The notes under the pieces were generated by a model that was not told the origin of the DNA, ran no database searches, and saw only the letters and a list, made by a program, of their open reading frames with translations. Position numbers and translations under genes: made by a program. Positions 1-8,382 of a DNA stretch of 64,000 nt are shown in pieces; positions within the stretch are counted from its first letter, which is position 1, and every line of letters starts with the position of its first letter. The DNA comes from CAZABC01 sp964483405. Lineage in GTDB: Bacteria; Chloroflexota; Limnocylindria; Limnocylindrales; CSP1-4. The stretch covers positions 62,001 through 126,000 of the forward strand of contig CAZABC010000003.1 of assembly GCA_964483405.1 (NCBI GenBank). Direction: 5' to 3'.

Positions 1-397
1 CGATCGTGTCGACCGTCTTGGCCATATCGCCGCCGTTGAGGCCCTTGACCGCCTCGACGAGCTTGGCGAAGACCGTCGCCTCGTTCCAGTACCAGCGGCC
101 GGTCAGGCTCGCGACGAGGACCTGGAACGCCCGATCGTTCGGGGCGAGGACGGTCAGCACGGCATCGTCATCGGCGAGCAGCGCGACCGCGGTGTCGCCG
201 CTCTTCGCGTCGATGACCGTCAGGGCGGCCTTCTCGACGATGTCGAAGTCGTACCAGTTCGAGTCGAACGCAACGCCGTCCGCGCCGAGGACCTCGGCGA
301 CGTTGGACGGCGGCTCGGCCGCGGAAGCGGGCACGGCCAGCGTGGCGGCCAGGGCCGCGGCGGAGAGCAGGGCGGCGATGGGGCGACGGAAGCGCAT
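1..397 (-). CDS. Secreted fasciclin (FAS1) domain protein, C-terminus beyond window edge
   Basis: The first 132 residues are visible. An Arg-rich N-terminus and an Ala/Leu core ending near ASA form a clear signal peptide (about residues 1-27), so the product is exported. The mature part carries the FAS1 hallmark TVLAPNDRAF (about residues 80-90) followed by a short helix-rich stretch. FAS1 domains are adhesion or cell-surface modules in bacteria, often in solute-binding or matrix proteins. The ATG at 395-397 follows GGAGGG at good spacing. The gene reads off the left edge, so the full length and any further domains are unknown. Family assignment is good; the specific role is not known. Confidence 0.8.
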   Translation of the reverse strand, partial: MRFRRPIAALLSAAALAATLAVPASAAEPPSNVAEVLGADGVAFDSNWYDFDIVEKAALTVIDAKSGDTAVALLADDDAVLTVLAPNDRAFQVLVASLTGRWYWNEATVFAKLVEAVKGLNGGDMAKTVDTI

Positions 398-554
398 CGG
401 ATGGTCCCTCCAGGTCCGGATCGGCGCCGTCGTCGGCGCGTCACCCGGTCTTCGCGTCCGGCGGCCGCTCCGGATTGCCGGACCGCCCGACACGGTCGCG
501 TCGATGGTGCGTCGCCGCACCGGCAGCCTCCGATCCCCTACTCCGCGCTCGGGG

Positions 555-584
555 TTGACACCGCCACCGGCCGGCGCCTAGACT
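555..584 (+). promoter_or_regulatory. Sigma-70 type promoter for a short leader/small-ORF unit
   Basis: TTGACA (555-560) and TAGACT (579-584) are separated by 18 bases, a near-consensus housekeeping promoter and one of the few strong -35 boxes in this window. It fires toward the 28-codon ORF and the terminator at 761-790. The stretch 398-554, between the divergent fasciclin gene and this promoter, shows no gene or repeat. Confidence 0.8.
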
Positions 585-637
585 CCCGCCCGGCGCAGTC
601 CCGCGCCATGTCCAGCTCGACAGGAGGACTACTCCGA

Positions 638-724
638 ATGCGGCAGAACCTGCTCTACGGCGCCACGCGGACCGGCGATGCCGGCTCTCGCGTCCGCGGG
701 AGCACTGCGCCCACCTCGAGCTAG
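638..724 (+). CDS. 28-residue small ORF (possible leader peptide)
   Basis: An ATG at 638 preceded by AGGAGG (623-628) at 9-base spacing opens a 28-codon ORF ending in TAG at 722-724. The peptide (MRQNLLYGATRTGDAG...) is polar and Ser/Thr/Arg-rich and has no hydrophobic segment. It lies between a strong promoter and an intrinsic terminator, about 225 bases before an ABC exporter ATPase gene. The arrangement resembles leader peptides that control drug-exporter genes by attenuation. It could instead be an independent small protein, or the region could act as an untranslated RNA. No homologue is recognised. Confidence 0.5.
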   Translation: MRQNLLYGATRTGDAGSRVRGSTAPTSS

Positions 725-760
725 GACGAAGGCGGCAAGTCCGCCAGATCCGGCAGACAC

Positions 761-790
761 GAGCCGTGGGCCAGGGCCCACGGCTCTTTC
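761..790 (+). terminator. Intrinsic terminator after the small ORF, upstream of the ABC exporter
   Basis: A perfect 12-bp stem, 761-772 pairing with 775-786 around a 2-base loop, is followed by TTTCGTT. A smaller hairpin (GGCGG/CCGCC, 731-745) lies just before it. Two pieces of the small ORF, CGGCTC (682-687) and GCCCAC (709-714), could pair with the terminator's 5' arm, so an alternative antiterminated fold is possible. The leader 791-949 shows nothing else. Confidence 0.8.
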
Positions 791-949
791 GTTCCCCGCC
801 CGGGATCCGTCCGCCAGGACACCCCGGGCGGCGGCCCCAGAGCCGCGAGCCCCTCCCGTCGCCGACGACGACCCCGGGCCCGCGGCTCGTCCTTCTCCGG
901 GCGATCCGCGGCCCCGGTGGCCACCACCAAGCCACCCGAGGCCCGAACC

Positions 950-1882
950 ATGACCGCCATCCTGACCCCGCAGCCGAAGACTCCGACGGCCCCCGAGCCG
1001 GCGGTCGAGCTCGCCCTCGAGGCGGCGCTCGGGACGCGGGTCGAGGCCCACCCGGCGCCGGCCGGACCGCCCGCCCTGCTCGTCGAGCGGGTATCGAAGA
1101 AGTTCGTCGTCGGCCGCAAGCGACGGGCCGTCGTCGCCGTCGACCGGGTCGACCTCCGGGTCGACCGCGGTGAGATCGTCGGCGTCCTCGGCGCCAACGG
1201 TTCGGGCAAGTCGACGCTGATCCGCCTCGTGTCGGGTCTGCTGACCCTCGACGAGGGCCGGGTCGAGGTGTTCGGCCACGACATCGAGCGCGACGAGATG
1301 GCCGTCAAGCGGCTCATCAACCGGGTCAGCGTCGATGCCGCGTTCTTCAAGAAGCTGAGCCCGCTGGAGAACCTCTCGTTCGCCGCCCGCCTCTACGGGC
1401 TCGATGCCCGCGAAGCGCGACGGGGGGCGGCGGTGATCCTCGCCCGGCTCGGCATCGGCGGGGCGCGCGTCGGCCGGCCGATCGAGCAGATGAGCCGGGG
1501 GATGCAGCAGAAGGTCGCGATCGCGCGGGCCCTGCTGACCAGCCCGGCGCTGCTGCTCCTCGACGAGCCGACCACCGGCCTCGACCCGCGGAGCAAGCTC
1601 GACGTCCAGACCTTCATCGAGGAGGTCCGCGACGGCCACGCCGCGGCGATCGTGCTGACGACGCACGACCTCGCGGAGGCCGAGCGGCTGTGCGACCGGA
1701 TCGTCGTCCTCGATGGCGGCCGGGTCGTCGCCGAGGGCACGCCCGAGGCGCTCAAGCGGCTCGTCGCCGAGCGGCACGGACAGCCGCCGACGATGGACGC
1801 CGTGTTCCTGACCCTGACCGGCCGCTCGCTCGACGAGGACGTCGACGAGGACGAGCCCGACGATGACGACGAAGGGAGGTGA
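950..1882 (+). CDS. ABC transporter ATP-binding protein (ABC-2 exporter type)
   Basis: The 310-residue ATPase subunit powers export by the permease encoded two genes downstream. It has Walker A GANGSGKST (81-89), a divergent signature SRGMQQK (182-188) in place of LSGGQ, Walker B LLLLDEPTTGLDP (201-213) and a switch His (H239). The divergent signature is usual in DrrA/NatA/CcmA-like drug and lipid exporters. About 45 low-complexity residues precede the domain, and the C-terminus is a run of Asp/Glu (294-309). The ATG at 950 is preferred; a GTG at 917 would add 11 residues. The stop is 3 bases before the next start. The substrate is unknown. Confidence 0.9.
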   Translation: MTAILTPQPKTPTAPEPAVELALEAALGTRVEAHPAPAGPPALLVERVSKKFVVGRKRRAVVAVDRVDLRVDRGEIVGVLGANGSGKSTLIRLVSGLLTLDEGRVEVFGHDIERDEMAVKRLINRVSVDAAFFKKLSPLENLSFAARLYGLDAREARRGAAVILARLGIGGARVGRPIEQMSRGMQQKVAIARALLTSPALLLLDEPTTGLDPRSKLDVQTFIEEVRDGHAAAIVLTTHDLAEAERLCDRIVVLDGGRVVAEGTPEALKRLVAERHGQPPTMDAVFLTLTGRSLDEDVDEDEPDDDDEGR

Positions 1883-1885
1883 CCG

Positions 1886-2164
1886 ATGGATGCCCTGCTC
1901 GACCCGCGCCGCGACCGGCGGCCCGACCATCTGACGACCCACCACGATCGGAGACCCACGATGCACGCCAGCACCCAGCTGCGCCTCTTCCAGGCGCAGC
2001 GACACCGCCGGGACGACCTGCGGGCCGCCAGCCAGGCCCGTCTCCTGCGTGCCGAACGCTCGACGGAGGCGGCGCCGCTGCGGGCCCGCATCGGTCGCTC
2101 GCTCATCCGCGTCGGGGAGCGCCTCGCCGACGGGGCGCACCTCGAGCCGGCCCGGCCCCGCTGA
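1886..2164 (+). CDS. Small Arg-rich protein between ABC ATPase and permease
   Basis: A 92-residue ORF with a strong Shine-Dalgarno (GGGAGGTGA) 6 bases before the ATG at 1886. An in-frame ATG at 1961, also with GGAG upstream, would give 67 residues. It is soluble and Arg/Ala-rich, and ends in a predicted amphipathic helix containing GRSLIRVGERLADG. That C-terminus aligns with the small protein at 33028-33291 (AVLIGVGARIAGS), as do an upstream AQR...HRR segment and an arginine-rich spacer. The function is unknown. Its place inside the exporter operon suggests a membrane-associated or regulatory accessory factor. Confidence 0.65.
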   Translation: MDALLDPRRDRRPDHLTTHHDRRPTMHASTQLRLFQAQRHRRDDLRAASQARLLRAERSTEAAPLRARIGRSLIRVGERLADGAHLEPARPR

Positions 2165-2201
2165 GGGGTCGGGCCGGCGCCCACCACATGGAGACCCTCC
2201 G

Positions 2202-3005
2202 GTGACCGTTCTCGCCCACGAGCTCCGGGCCTCGTACGCCTTCGTCGAGCGGAACTTCTTCCTGACGAAGCGCTACTGGGGCTGGGAGATCGCCTTCCTC
2301 ATCTACTCGATCGCCGGCGCGCTGTCGATCTCGCTGATCGGCGCGCAGGCCGGCGAGCCCGAGCTCATCCTCATGCTGATGATCGGCGCGATCTTCTGGA
2401 ACTACCTGTCGGTCGTCTTCAGCTGGATCGCCGAGACGATCGCGGTCGAGCGCTGGGAGGGGACGCTCGAGTACACGATGATGGCGCCCGTCCGGCGCTG
2501 GGCCCAGCTGCTCGGCTCGTGCCTGTACGCGATGGCGTACGGGCTCGTCCACACGGCGGCCATCCTCGTCGTCCTCGTCCTGTTCTTCCCGCAGCTTCGC
2601 CTCGACCAGGCGAACGGCGCGACGGCGATCGCGTTCATGCTGCTCGGCTCGTTCAGCTTCGTCGGGATCGGCATGATGGCCGCCATCCTGCCGCTCCTCT
2701 ACGTCGAGCGGGGCGCCCAGATGACGTTCGTCATCCAGTCCTGCCTGCTGCTCGTGTCGGGCGTCTACTACTCCGTCGAGGTCCTGCCGCCCTGGATGCA
2801 GGCGCTCTCGCGGCTCTCCCCGGCGACCTACGTCCTCGACGGCGTCCGGCAGGGGCTGATCGCCGGGACGCCGGTCAGCGAGCTGCCGCACGACGTCGTG
2901 CCGCTCGTCGTCATGGGCATCGTCCTCATCCCGACCGGTCTGTGGGCGTTCGGCCGCGCCGAGCGCTACGCCAAGCGGACCGGTCGGCTCAAGCGGGTGG
3001 GCTGA
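2202..3005 (+). CDS. ABC-2 type transporter permease
   Basis: A 267-residue integral membrane protein with about six hydrophobic segments, partner of the upstream ATPase. An N-terminal cytoplasmic stretch (YAFVERNFFLTKRYWGWE) leads into the first segment. A charged RWEGTLEYTMMAPV region, typical of the ABC-2 cytoplasmic coupling loop, follows the second, and the C-terminal half carries a YYSVEVLPPWMQ loop common in this family. The GTG at 2202 is chosen because GGAG sits 8 bases upstream. Drug, polysaccharide or lipid export is possible; the sequence does not decide. Confidence 0.88.
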   Translation: MTVLAHELRASYAFVERNFFLTKRYWGWEIAFLIYSIAGALSISLIGAQAGEPELILMLMIGAIFWNYLSVVFSWIAETIAVERWEGTLEYTMMAPVRRWAQLLGSCLYAMAYGLVHTAAILVVLVLFFPQLRLDQANGATAIAFMLLGSFSFVGIGMMAAILPLLYVERGAQMTFVIQSCLLLVSGVYYSVEVLPPWMQALSRLSPATYVLDGVRQGLIAGTPVSELPHDVVPLVVMGIVLIPTGLWAFGRAERYAKRTGRLKRVG

Positions 3006-3006
3006 G

Positions 3007-4065
3007 ATGGACACCGCCAAGGTGAGCGACACGATCGAGATCGCGGATGCCCCGGCCATCCCGGGGCTCCGCTTCCGACACTGGCGAGGTCTCGACGACC
3101 TGCCGGCGATGGCGGCCGTGGCCGACGCGGCGAACCGGGCGGTCGGCTCGGCCGACGTCAAGCCGCTCGAGGACATGGTCGCCGTCTACTCGAACCTCTC
3201 GAACTGCGACCCGGATCGCGACATCGTCGTCGCCGAGGTCGACGGGGCGGTCGTCGCCTATGCCCGCTGGCTGTGGGGCGACCGCTACGACGGCACGCGC
3301 TCGTTCGAGGGCGTCGAGTTCGTCGATCCGGCCCACGCCGAGCGCGGCATCGAGGACGCGCTGCTGCAGCAGGGCATCCGTCGCCAGACCACGCTCGCCG
3401 CCGAGCTCGCGGCCGGCGACGGCGCGGCCCCCCGGCCGGCGATCCTGACCCGGTACGTCCGCGGCACCGAGCGACCCCGCATCGAGCGCCTCGAGGCGCT
3501 CGGGTTCGCGCTCGTCCGGCGTCACGCGGAGATGACTCGGCCGGACCTCGCCGCGATCCCGGAGGTGCCGGTGCCCGACGGCATCGTCCTGAGCCGGGTC
3601 GAAGCCGGCGACGAGTCGGCGATCCGGCGGGCATACGACCTCAACGTCGAGGTGTTCGCGACGCACTACGGCGAGGCCTTGCCGACCGAGGCCGACTGGG
3701 CCCTGTTCCGGGTCGCCCCCGACACCCAGCCGGGCCTGTGGTGCGTGGCGATCGACCGGGCGACCGGCGAGGCCGCCGGGCACATCCTCAACTACCTCGC
3801 GGCCCCCGGCCCCGACGGCTCGATCGTCGGCTGGACCGAGTCGATCGCCGTCCGGGCGCCGTATCGGCGGCGGGGCCTGGCGAGCGCGATGCTCGCCGAG
3901 AGCCTCCGGATCGTCCGCGACGCCGGAGCGACCTCCGCCGCGCTCGGGGTCGATCAGCAGAACGAGAACCGGGCGATGGCCCTCTACGAGCGGCTCGGCT
4001 TCCGGCGCTCCCTCGAGGAGCTCGAGTACCGCCGCCCGATCGAGCTCGAGGGGGTGCGGCGATGA
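3007..4065 (+). CDS. GNAT family acetyltransferase with two GNAT domains
   Basis: A 352-residue cytosolic protein. The C-terminal half has a canonical GNAT acetyl-CoA site (VRAPYRRRGLASAML) followed by the ALGVDQQNENRAMALYERLGF signature of motif B. The N-terminal half has a degenerate GNAT fold (FRHWRGLDDLPAMAAV). This two-domain layout resembles mycothiol synthase MshD and related double-GNAT enzymes, but the substrate cannot be named. It starts one base after the ABC permease stop and overlaps rsgA by 4 bases, so it belongs to the same transcript. A paralogue lies on the other side of rsgA. Confidence 0.85.
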   Translation: MDTAKVSDTIEIADAPAIPGLRFRHWRGLDDLPAMAAVADAANRAVGSADVKPLEDMVAVYSNLSNCDPDRDIVVAEVDGAVVAYARWLWGDRYDGTRSFEGVEFVDPAHAERGIEDALLQQGIRRQTTLAAELAAGDGAAPRPAILTRYVRGTERPRIERLEALGFALVRRHAEMTRPDLAAIPEVPVPDGIVLSRVEAGDESAIRRAYDLNVEVFATHYGEALPTEADWALFRVAPDTQPGLWCVAIDRATGEAAGHILNYLAAPGPDGSIVGWTESIAVRAPYRRRGLASAMLAESLRIVRDAGATSAALGVDQQNENRAMALYERLGFRRSLEELEYRRPIELEGVRR

Positions 4066-5177
4066 GCGCGGTCGACGCCACGCCGCTCGTCGAGCTCGGC
4101 TGGAGCGGCCCGTTCGAGGCCCACTTCGGCGAGCACGCGGCGGCCGGGCTCGAGCCCGGCCGGGTCGTCGCCACCCACCGCGAGACCGCGATCGTCCGGC
4201 TCGCGGGCGGGACGGTGGCCGGCCACGTCTCCGGCCGCTTCCGCCGGGCGGTCGTCGGGCCGGCCGACTACCCGGCGGTCGGCGACTGGGTCGCCGTCGA
4301 ACCGCGCCTCGCCGAGCGATCGGGGACGATCCACGCGGTCCTGCCGCGGCGCAGCGCGATCCTCCGGACGGCCGGCGACTCGAACCGCCTCGGTGGCGGC
4401 CGGCTCGTCGACGAGCAGGTCCTCGCGGCGAACGTCGACGTCGCCTTCGTCGTCGCGTCGATCGCGATCGCCCCGAACCTCCGCCGCCTCGAGCGCTACC
4501 TCGCCCTCGCCTGGGCGAGCGGGACGACCCCGGTCGTCGTCCTCAACAAGGCCGACCTCGCCGCCGACGCGGAGGCGGCCGTGGCCGGCGTGGCCGGCGT
4601 GGCGATCGGCGCCACCGTCCACCCGGTCTCGGCGCTCGGTGGGATCGGCCTCGAGCCGCTCGCCGCGCACCTCCGGCCGGGTACGACGACCGTCGTCATC
4701 GGGCCGTCGGGCGTCGGCAAGTCGACCCTCGTGAACGCGCTCCTCGGCGAGGAGCGGCAGGCGACCCGGGCGATCCGCGAGGGCGACGGTCGCGGTCGCC
4801 ACACGACGACCCACCGCGAGCTCGTCCCGCTGCCCGGTGGCGCGCTCCTCGTCGACACGCCGGGGATCCGGTCGCTCGAGCTGCTCGACGCCGACGACGG
4901 CGTCGGCATCGCCTACGCCGACATCGAGACACTCGCCGATGACTGTCGCTTCGCCGACTGTCGGCACGCCGACGAGCCCGGCTGCGCGGTCGGGGCGGCG
5001 ATCGCCGACGGCCGGCTCGACGAGCGACGGGTCGCCGGCTACCGGAAGCTCGAGCGGCACGAGGCTCATCGAGCCCGCGCGACCGACCACCGCGCCCGCG
5101 AGGCCGAGCGGCGCCGCTGGAAGACGATCAGTCGCGCCGTCGGCGAGCACATGAAGCGAAAGTACGGAGGGGCCTGA
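4062..5177 (+). CDS. rsgA: Ribosome small subunit-dependent GTPase A
   Basis: RsgA/YjeQ is a circularly permuted GTPase that acts in late 30S ribosomal subunit maturation. The 371-residue product has an N-terminal OB-fold (about 30-100), then G4 NKAD (162-165), G1 GPSGVGKST (214-222) and G3 DTPG (265-268), in the permuted order. A zinc site follows (C295, C300, H302, C308) and then a basic C-terminal helix. Length and motif order fit the family. The ATG at 4062 overlaps the preceding stop, indicating translational coupling. The pairing with acetyltransferases on both sides is unusual. Confidence 0.95.
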   Translation: MSAVDATPLVELGWSGPFEAHFGEHAAAGLEPGRVVATHRETAIVRLAGGTVAGHVSGRFRRAVVGPADYPAVGDWVAVEPRLAERSGTIHAVLPRRSAILRTAGDSNRLGGGRLVDEQVLAANVDVAFVVASIAIAPNLRRLERYLALAWASGTTPVVVLNKADLAADAEAAVAGVAGVAIGATVHPVSALGGIGLEPLAAHLRPGTTTVVIGPSGVGKSTLVNALLGEERQATRAIREGDGRGRHTTTHRELVPLPGGALLVDTPGIRSLELLDADDGVGIAYADIETLADDCRFADCRHADEPGCAVGAAIADGRLDERRVAGYRKLERHEAHRARATDHRAREAERRRWKTISRAVGEHMKRKYGGA

Positions 5178-5179
5178 CG

Positions 5180-6229
5180 ATGACGACCGAGCCGCACGCC
5201 GAGGGGACCACGGCCGCGCTGCGCGGCTCGGGCAGCCCGGTGGCGATCGTCCCACCGCCGGGGATCGACGGCCTCGTCTTCCGCCGCTGGCGCGACGAAG
5301 CCGACCTCGCCGGATACGTCGCCGTCGTCAACGCCTCGTGGGCGGCGGATGGGATGCCGCTGCGGACCGGGCCCGAGAACGAGGCGACCGACCTCCGCCA
5401 CCGGGATGGCTTCGAGCTCGAGACCGACCTCGTCCTCGCCGAGCTCGACAGCGGGCTCATCGGCTTCGCGAGCGCGAGCGTGGAACGCGAGGACGACGGG
5501 GGCAGGCGGCACTGGACGTCGGTCATGCTGGCGCCCGCCGGCCGCCGACCCGGGCTGCTCGAGGCGCTCTACGACTGGGCCGAGGAGCACCATCGGGCGA
5601 TCGCCGCGACCGACCCTCGACCGGACCATGGGCTCTGGGCGTGGGTCGCCGACGACGAGCGCTGGTGGGCCGGGTTCCTCGCCGGTCGCGGGTATCGGTC
5701 GGTCCGCTGGTTCAGCGAGATGGTCCGCGACACGCTCGTCGATCTGCCCGACAAGCCGCTGCCGCCGGGGCTCGAGGTCCGCCCGGTCCCGGCCGCCGGG
5801 ATCCGCCGGGTCCTCGAGGCCAGGGACGAGGCCTTTCGCGACCACTGGGGCCACACGCCGATGACCGAGGCCGACGTCCGCGCCGTGATCGACCACCCGC
5901 GGACCGATCCATCGCTGTGGGTCGTCGCCTGGGACGGCGACGAGGTCGCCGGGCTGGTCGTCGTCGACATCCTCCACGACGAGAACGCCGCCTTCGGGCT
6001 GCGTCGGGGCTGGCTGCGCAGCGTGGCCACCCGCCGGCCGTGGCGGAACCGCGGCCTGGCCTCGGCCCTGTGCGTCCTCGCGATGCGGGGGCTCCGGGAC
6101 CGGGGGTACACGTCGGTCGGCCTTGGCGTCGACACCGAGAACCCGACCGGCGCCTACGGGCTCTACGCGCGGCTCGGCTTCCGGGTCGACCTGCGCGCCT
6201 CGATCATGCACCGGCCGCTCCAGCGCTGA
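5180..6229 (+). CDS. GNAT family acetyltransferase with two GNAT domains
   Basis: A 349-residue paralogue of the product at 3007-4065. Both begin with a short tail and an FRxWR-type segment (LVFRRWRDEADLAGYVAVVN) and share a C-terminal GNAT motif, here VATRRPWRNRGLASALCVLA followed by GLGVDTENPTGAYGLYARLGF. The N-terminal GNAT half is degenerate. The gene starts 3 bases after rsgA, with GGAGG 9 bases upstream, so the three genes form one unit. The substrate is unknown; small amine or thiol acetylation is possible. Confidence 0.85.
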   Translation: MTTEPHAEGTTAALRGSGSPVAIVPPPGIDGLVFRRWRDEADLAGYVAVVNASWAADGMPLRTGPENEATDLRHRDGFELETDLVLAELDSGLIGFASASVEREDDGGRRHWTSVMLAPAGRRPGLLEALYDWAEEHHRAIAATDPRPDHGLWAWVADDERWWAGFLAGRGYRSVRWFSEMVRDTLVDLPDKPLPPGLEVRPVPAAGIRRVLEARDEAFRDHWGHTPMTEADVRAVIDHPRTDPSLWVVAWDGDEVAGLVVVDILHDENAAFGLRRGWLRSVATRRPWRNRGLASALCVLAMRGLRDRGYTSVGLGVDTENPTGAYGLYARLGFRVDLRASIMHRPLQR

Positions 6230-6447
6230 GATCGCTCCGCGGGGGTCCCGCCACCGACGGCAACGCGCCAGCAGCGTGGGTGCTGGTCCCTGAACGCAGC
6301 ACGCACGACCGATGCGCCGTTCCGACGGACGTGCGACGCGTCCACGCTCGCTCACCCCGCGGATGAGCACGCAGCGGGGTCGGCGACCCCCGGCGCGTCG
6401 CGCCACACGGCGGACCGACGGACCGGGGTCCGTGCGCCCGATGGCGG

Positions 6448-7086
6448 TCAGAGCGGCAGCCGACCGGAGCGCCGGACCTCGTCGAGCCAGGCGCGCTCGC
6501 GCCCGATCGTCGTCGCGGGGCCGTGGCCCGGCAGGACCCGGACCCGGTCGTCGAGCACGGCGAGGCGGCCGAGCGACGCCGCCATCTCGGCGGCCGAGCC
6601 ACCCGGCAGGTCGACCCGGCCCCAGCCGCCGGCGAACAGCGTGTCGCCGGCGAGGAGCAGGCCGCCATCGGCGTCGTAGAGGCAGACCGAGCCCGGGGTG
6701 TGGCCGGGGGTGTGGAGGACCGCCAGCCGGAGCGACCCGAAGCGGACCTCGCCGCCCTCGGCGAGCTCGACGGCCGGGACCGACGACGGGATGTCGAACG
6801 GGGCGAAGAGCGGCTCGGGACGCTCCAGCATCGCCCGGTCGAGCGGGTGGGCCGCGATCGGCGCCCCGGTGTGCGCCGCGACGGCCGCGTTGTCGCCGAT
6901 GTGGTCCCAGTGGCCGTGGGTCGAGACGATCAGCCGCAGCGACCAGCCGCGGGCGGCGAGCTCGTCGCTGATCCAGGCGAGCGAGGGGATGGCCGTGTCG
7001 ATCGCGATCGCCTCGCGCGAGGCCGGGTCGGCGAGGACGACCGTGTTCGTGGCGAGCGGGCCGACGGACCGGGCCAGGAGCTCCAT
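6448..7086 (-). CDS. MBL-fold metallo-hydrolase (glyoxalase II-like)
   Basis: A 212-residue metallo-beta-lactamase-fold enzyme with the dinuclear metal signature THGHWDH (56-62), a distal HTPGHTPGSV histidine, the bridging Asp in LLAGDTLF and the last His in LPGHGPATT. The length matches small glyoxalase II-like hydrolases that act on thioesters or other esters. No export signal is visible. The ATG at 7086 is preceded by a weak -10 (CAGACT) 8 bases upstream. The 218 bases between this gene and the convergent acetyltransferase show no gene. The substrate is unassigned. Confidence 0.88.
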   Translation of the reverse strand: MELLARSVGPLATNTVVLADPASREAIAIDTAIPSLAWISDELAARGWSLRLIVSTHGHWDHIGDNAAVAAHTGAPIAAHPLDRAMLERPEPLFAPFDIPSSVPAVELAEGGEVRFGSLRLAVLHTPGHTPGSVCLYDADGGLLLAGDTLFAGGWGRVDLPGGSAAEMAASLGRLAVLDDRVRVLPGHGPATTIGRERAWLDEVRRSGRLPL

Positions 7087-7261
7087 CGGGGGGCAGTCTG
7101 ACAGGGCCGCCCGGACCATGCCGGAGGCCCGCGCGACGGGGTCCCGGCCGGCCCGGGAACGGGCCGTTCGGGACTGCCGCCCGCGCCGCACCCGGCCTAC
7201 GCTCCGGACCGAGCCGGCCATCCGGGGCGGATCGGCCGGCGGCCAGGCGGAGGGACGCCCG

Positions 7262-7501
7262 ATGTCGACGATCAAGGTCAGGCTCGAGGCCTGGGACGAC
7301 CCCGGGTTCCACGCCGCGTTCGAGGCGGCCCGCGAGCAGGCCTCGGCCGAGGGCATCGCCCTGGACACCCCCGAGGCGGGGCTGCGGGTCGAGCACCTCC
7401 TCGCGGCGGCCGGCTATCCGGGCGTTCGGATCGAGGTCGAGCGGACGGTCGACGAGGCGCTCGCCCACATCGCCCACTGGACCGTCCACGCGCCGAGCTG
7501 A
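7262..7501 (+). CDS. Small conserved-looking hypothetical protein
   Basis: A 79-residue ORF with GGAGG 9 bases before the ATG at 7262. It is a soluble, mixed alpha/beta sequence (MSTIKVRLEAWDDPGFHAAF...) with two acidic helices and an ending rich in Trp and His (AHIAHWTVHAPS). Codon use and spacing support a real gene. The family is not recognised. It is monocistronic, diverges from the MBL hydrolase and converges on the N-acetyltransferase 46 bases away. Confidence 0.65.
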   Translation: MSTIKVRLEAWDDPGFHAAFEAAREQASAEGIALDTPEAGLRVEHLLAAAGYPGVRIEVERTVDEALAHIAHWTVHAPS

Positions 7502-7547
7502 CCGACCGGGCGCGGAGGCCCGGGACGACGGGCCGAGGTCGAGGGAC

Positions 7548-8360
7548 CTAGGTCGACGGACCCGGCGGCGACGGGTCGGCCGGCATCCCGGGCGGGACGA
7601 CGACCCCGAACCAGCGCCGGAGCACCGCCGCGAGCTCCGCGTCGTCGTCGATCTCGCGATCCTCGCGGCCCTGGCGCGAGGTCACGACGAGGTGGCGGCC
7701 GTCGAGCGTCGCCCAGCCACCCTTGAGCGCCCGTGAGCAGAGCCAGCCCCGGGTGAACGGCGACGCCGGCGAGGTCCGGTGGTACCAGCAGGTCGGCTCG
7801 AAGTCGGACAGCCGGTGCGGCATCGGGTCGAACCGGAAGTGCGGTCGCCACGTCCCGTCGCCGTGGAGCCACGCCACGTCGATCTCGCCGCTGCCCTCGA
7901 CGCGGGCGAGGCTGAACGAGCCCATCGGGTCGGTCTGGACCCGGTCGAGCTCGAGCCGGAGCGGCCAGCGGAATGAGTAGCCGAAGCCGACGTCGACGAG
8001 CCGCGGGCCGTCGGCCTCGACGACGAGGGCGAGGTGGTCGAATGGCGGCCCGAGCCGATCCGCGCCGACGAACGAGCGGGCCGGGGCGAGGGTGACCCGG
8101 AACCCGATCGCCTCGAGCAGCGCCGCGAAGGCGCCGTTGAGCTCGTAGCAGAACCCGCCGCCGCCGGCGACGATCTTGGCGACGAGCGCCGACGGCTCGA
8201 GGACGATCGGCCGCCCGAACCGGACGCTCGCGTTCTCGAACGGGACGTGCTGGAGATGGAGGTCATGGAGCAGGGTGAGCGACTCGACCGTCGGCGCGAG
8301 CGACGACCGGATGCCGAGCCGCCGGAGATAGTCGCGGACCTCGATCCGGTCGAGCGTCAT
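7548..8360 (-). CDS. Arylamine N-acetyltransferase
   Basis: NAT enzymes move an acetyl group from acetyl-CoA to arylamines or arylhydrazines through a Cys-His-Asp triad. All three residues are visible: C71 in GGGFCYELN, H109 in PFDHLALVV and D123 in LVDVGFG. The 270-residue length is typical. The gene starts 22 bases after coxG on the same strand and so is probably the last gene of the Cox accessory transcript. That gives a plausible link to aromatic or xenobiotic substrates of a molybdenum hydroxylase, though the link is an inference. Confidence 0.92.
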   Translation of the reverse strand: MTLDRIEVRDYLRRLGIRSSLAPTVESLTLLHDLHLQHVPFENASVRFGRPIVLEPSALVAKIVAGGGGFCYELNGAFAALLEAIGFRVTLAPARSFVGADRLGPPFDHLALVVEADGPRLVDVGFGYSFRWPLRLELDRVQTDPMGSFSLARVEGSGEIDVAWLHGDGTWRPHFRFDPMPHRLSDFEPTCWYHRTSPASPFTRGWLCSRALKGGWATLDGRHLVVTSRQGREDREIDDDAELAAVLRRWFGVVVPPGMPADPSPPGPST

Positions 8361-8382
8361 CGTCGTCGGGCGCTGCCGCGCC

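Noticed and set aside
6230..6447. A small gene or regulatory RNA between convergent genes
   Set aside because: The short open frames there lack Shine-Dalgarno sequences and protein-like composition; no strong hairpin was found.
7506..7523. Terminator hairpin between convergent genes
   Set aside because: Only a 6-bp GC stem with no T-run, expected by chance at this base composition.
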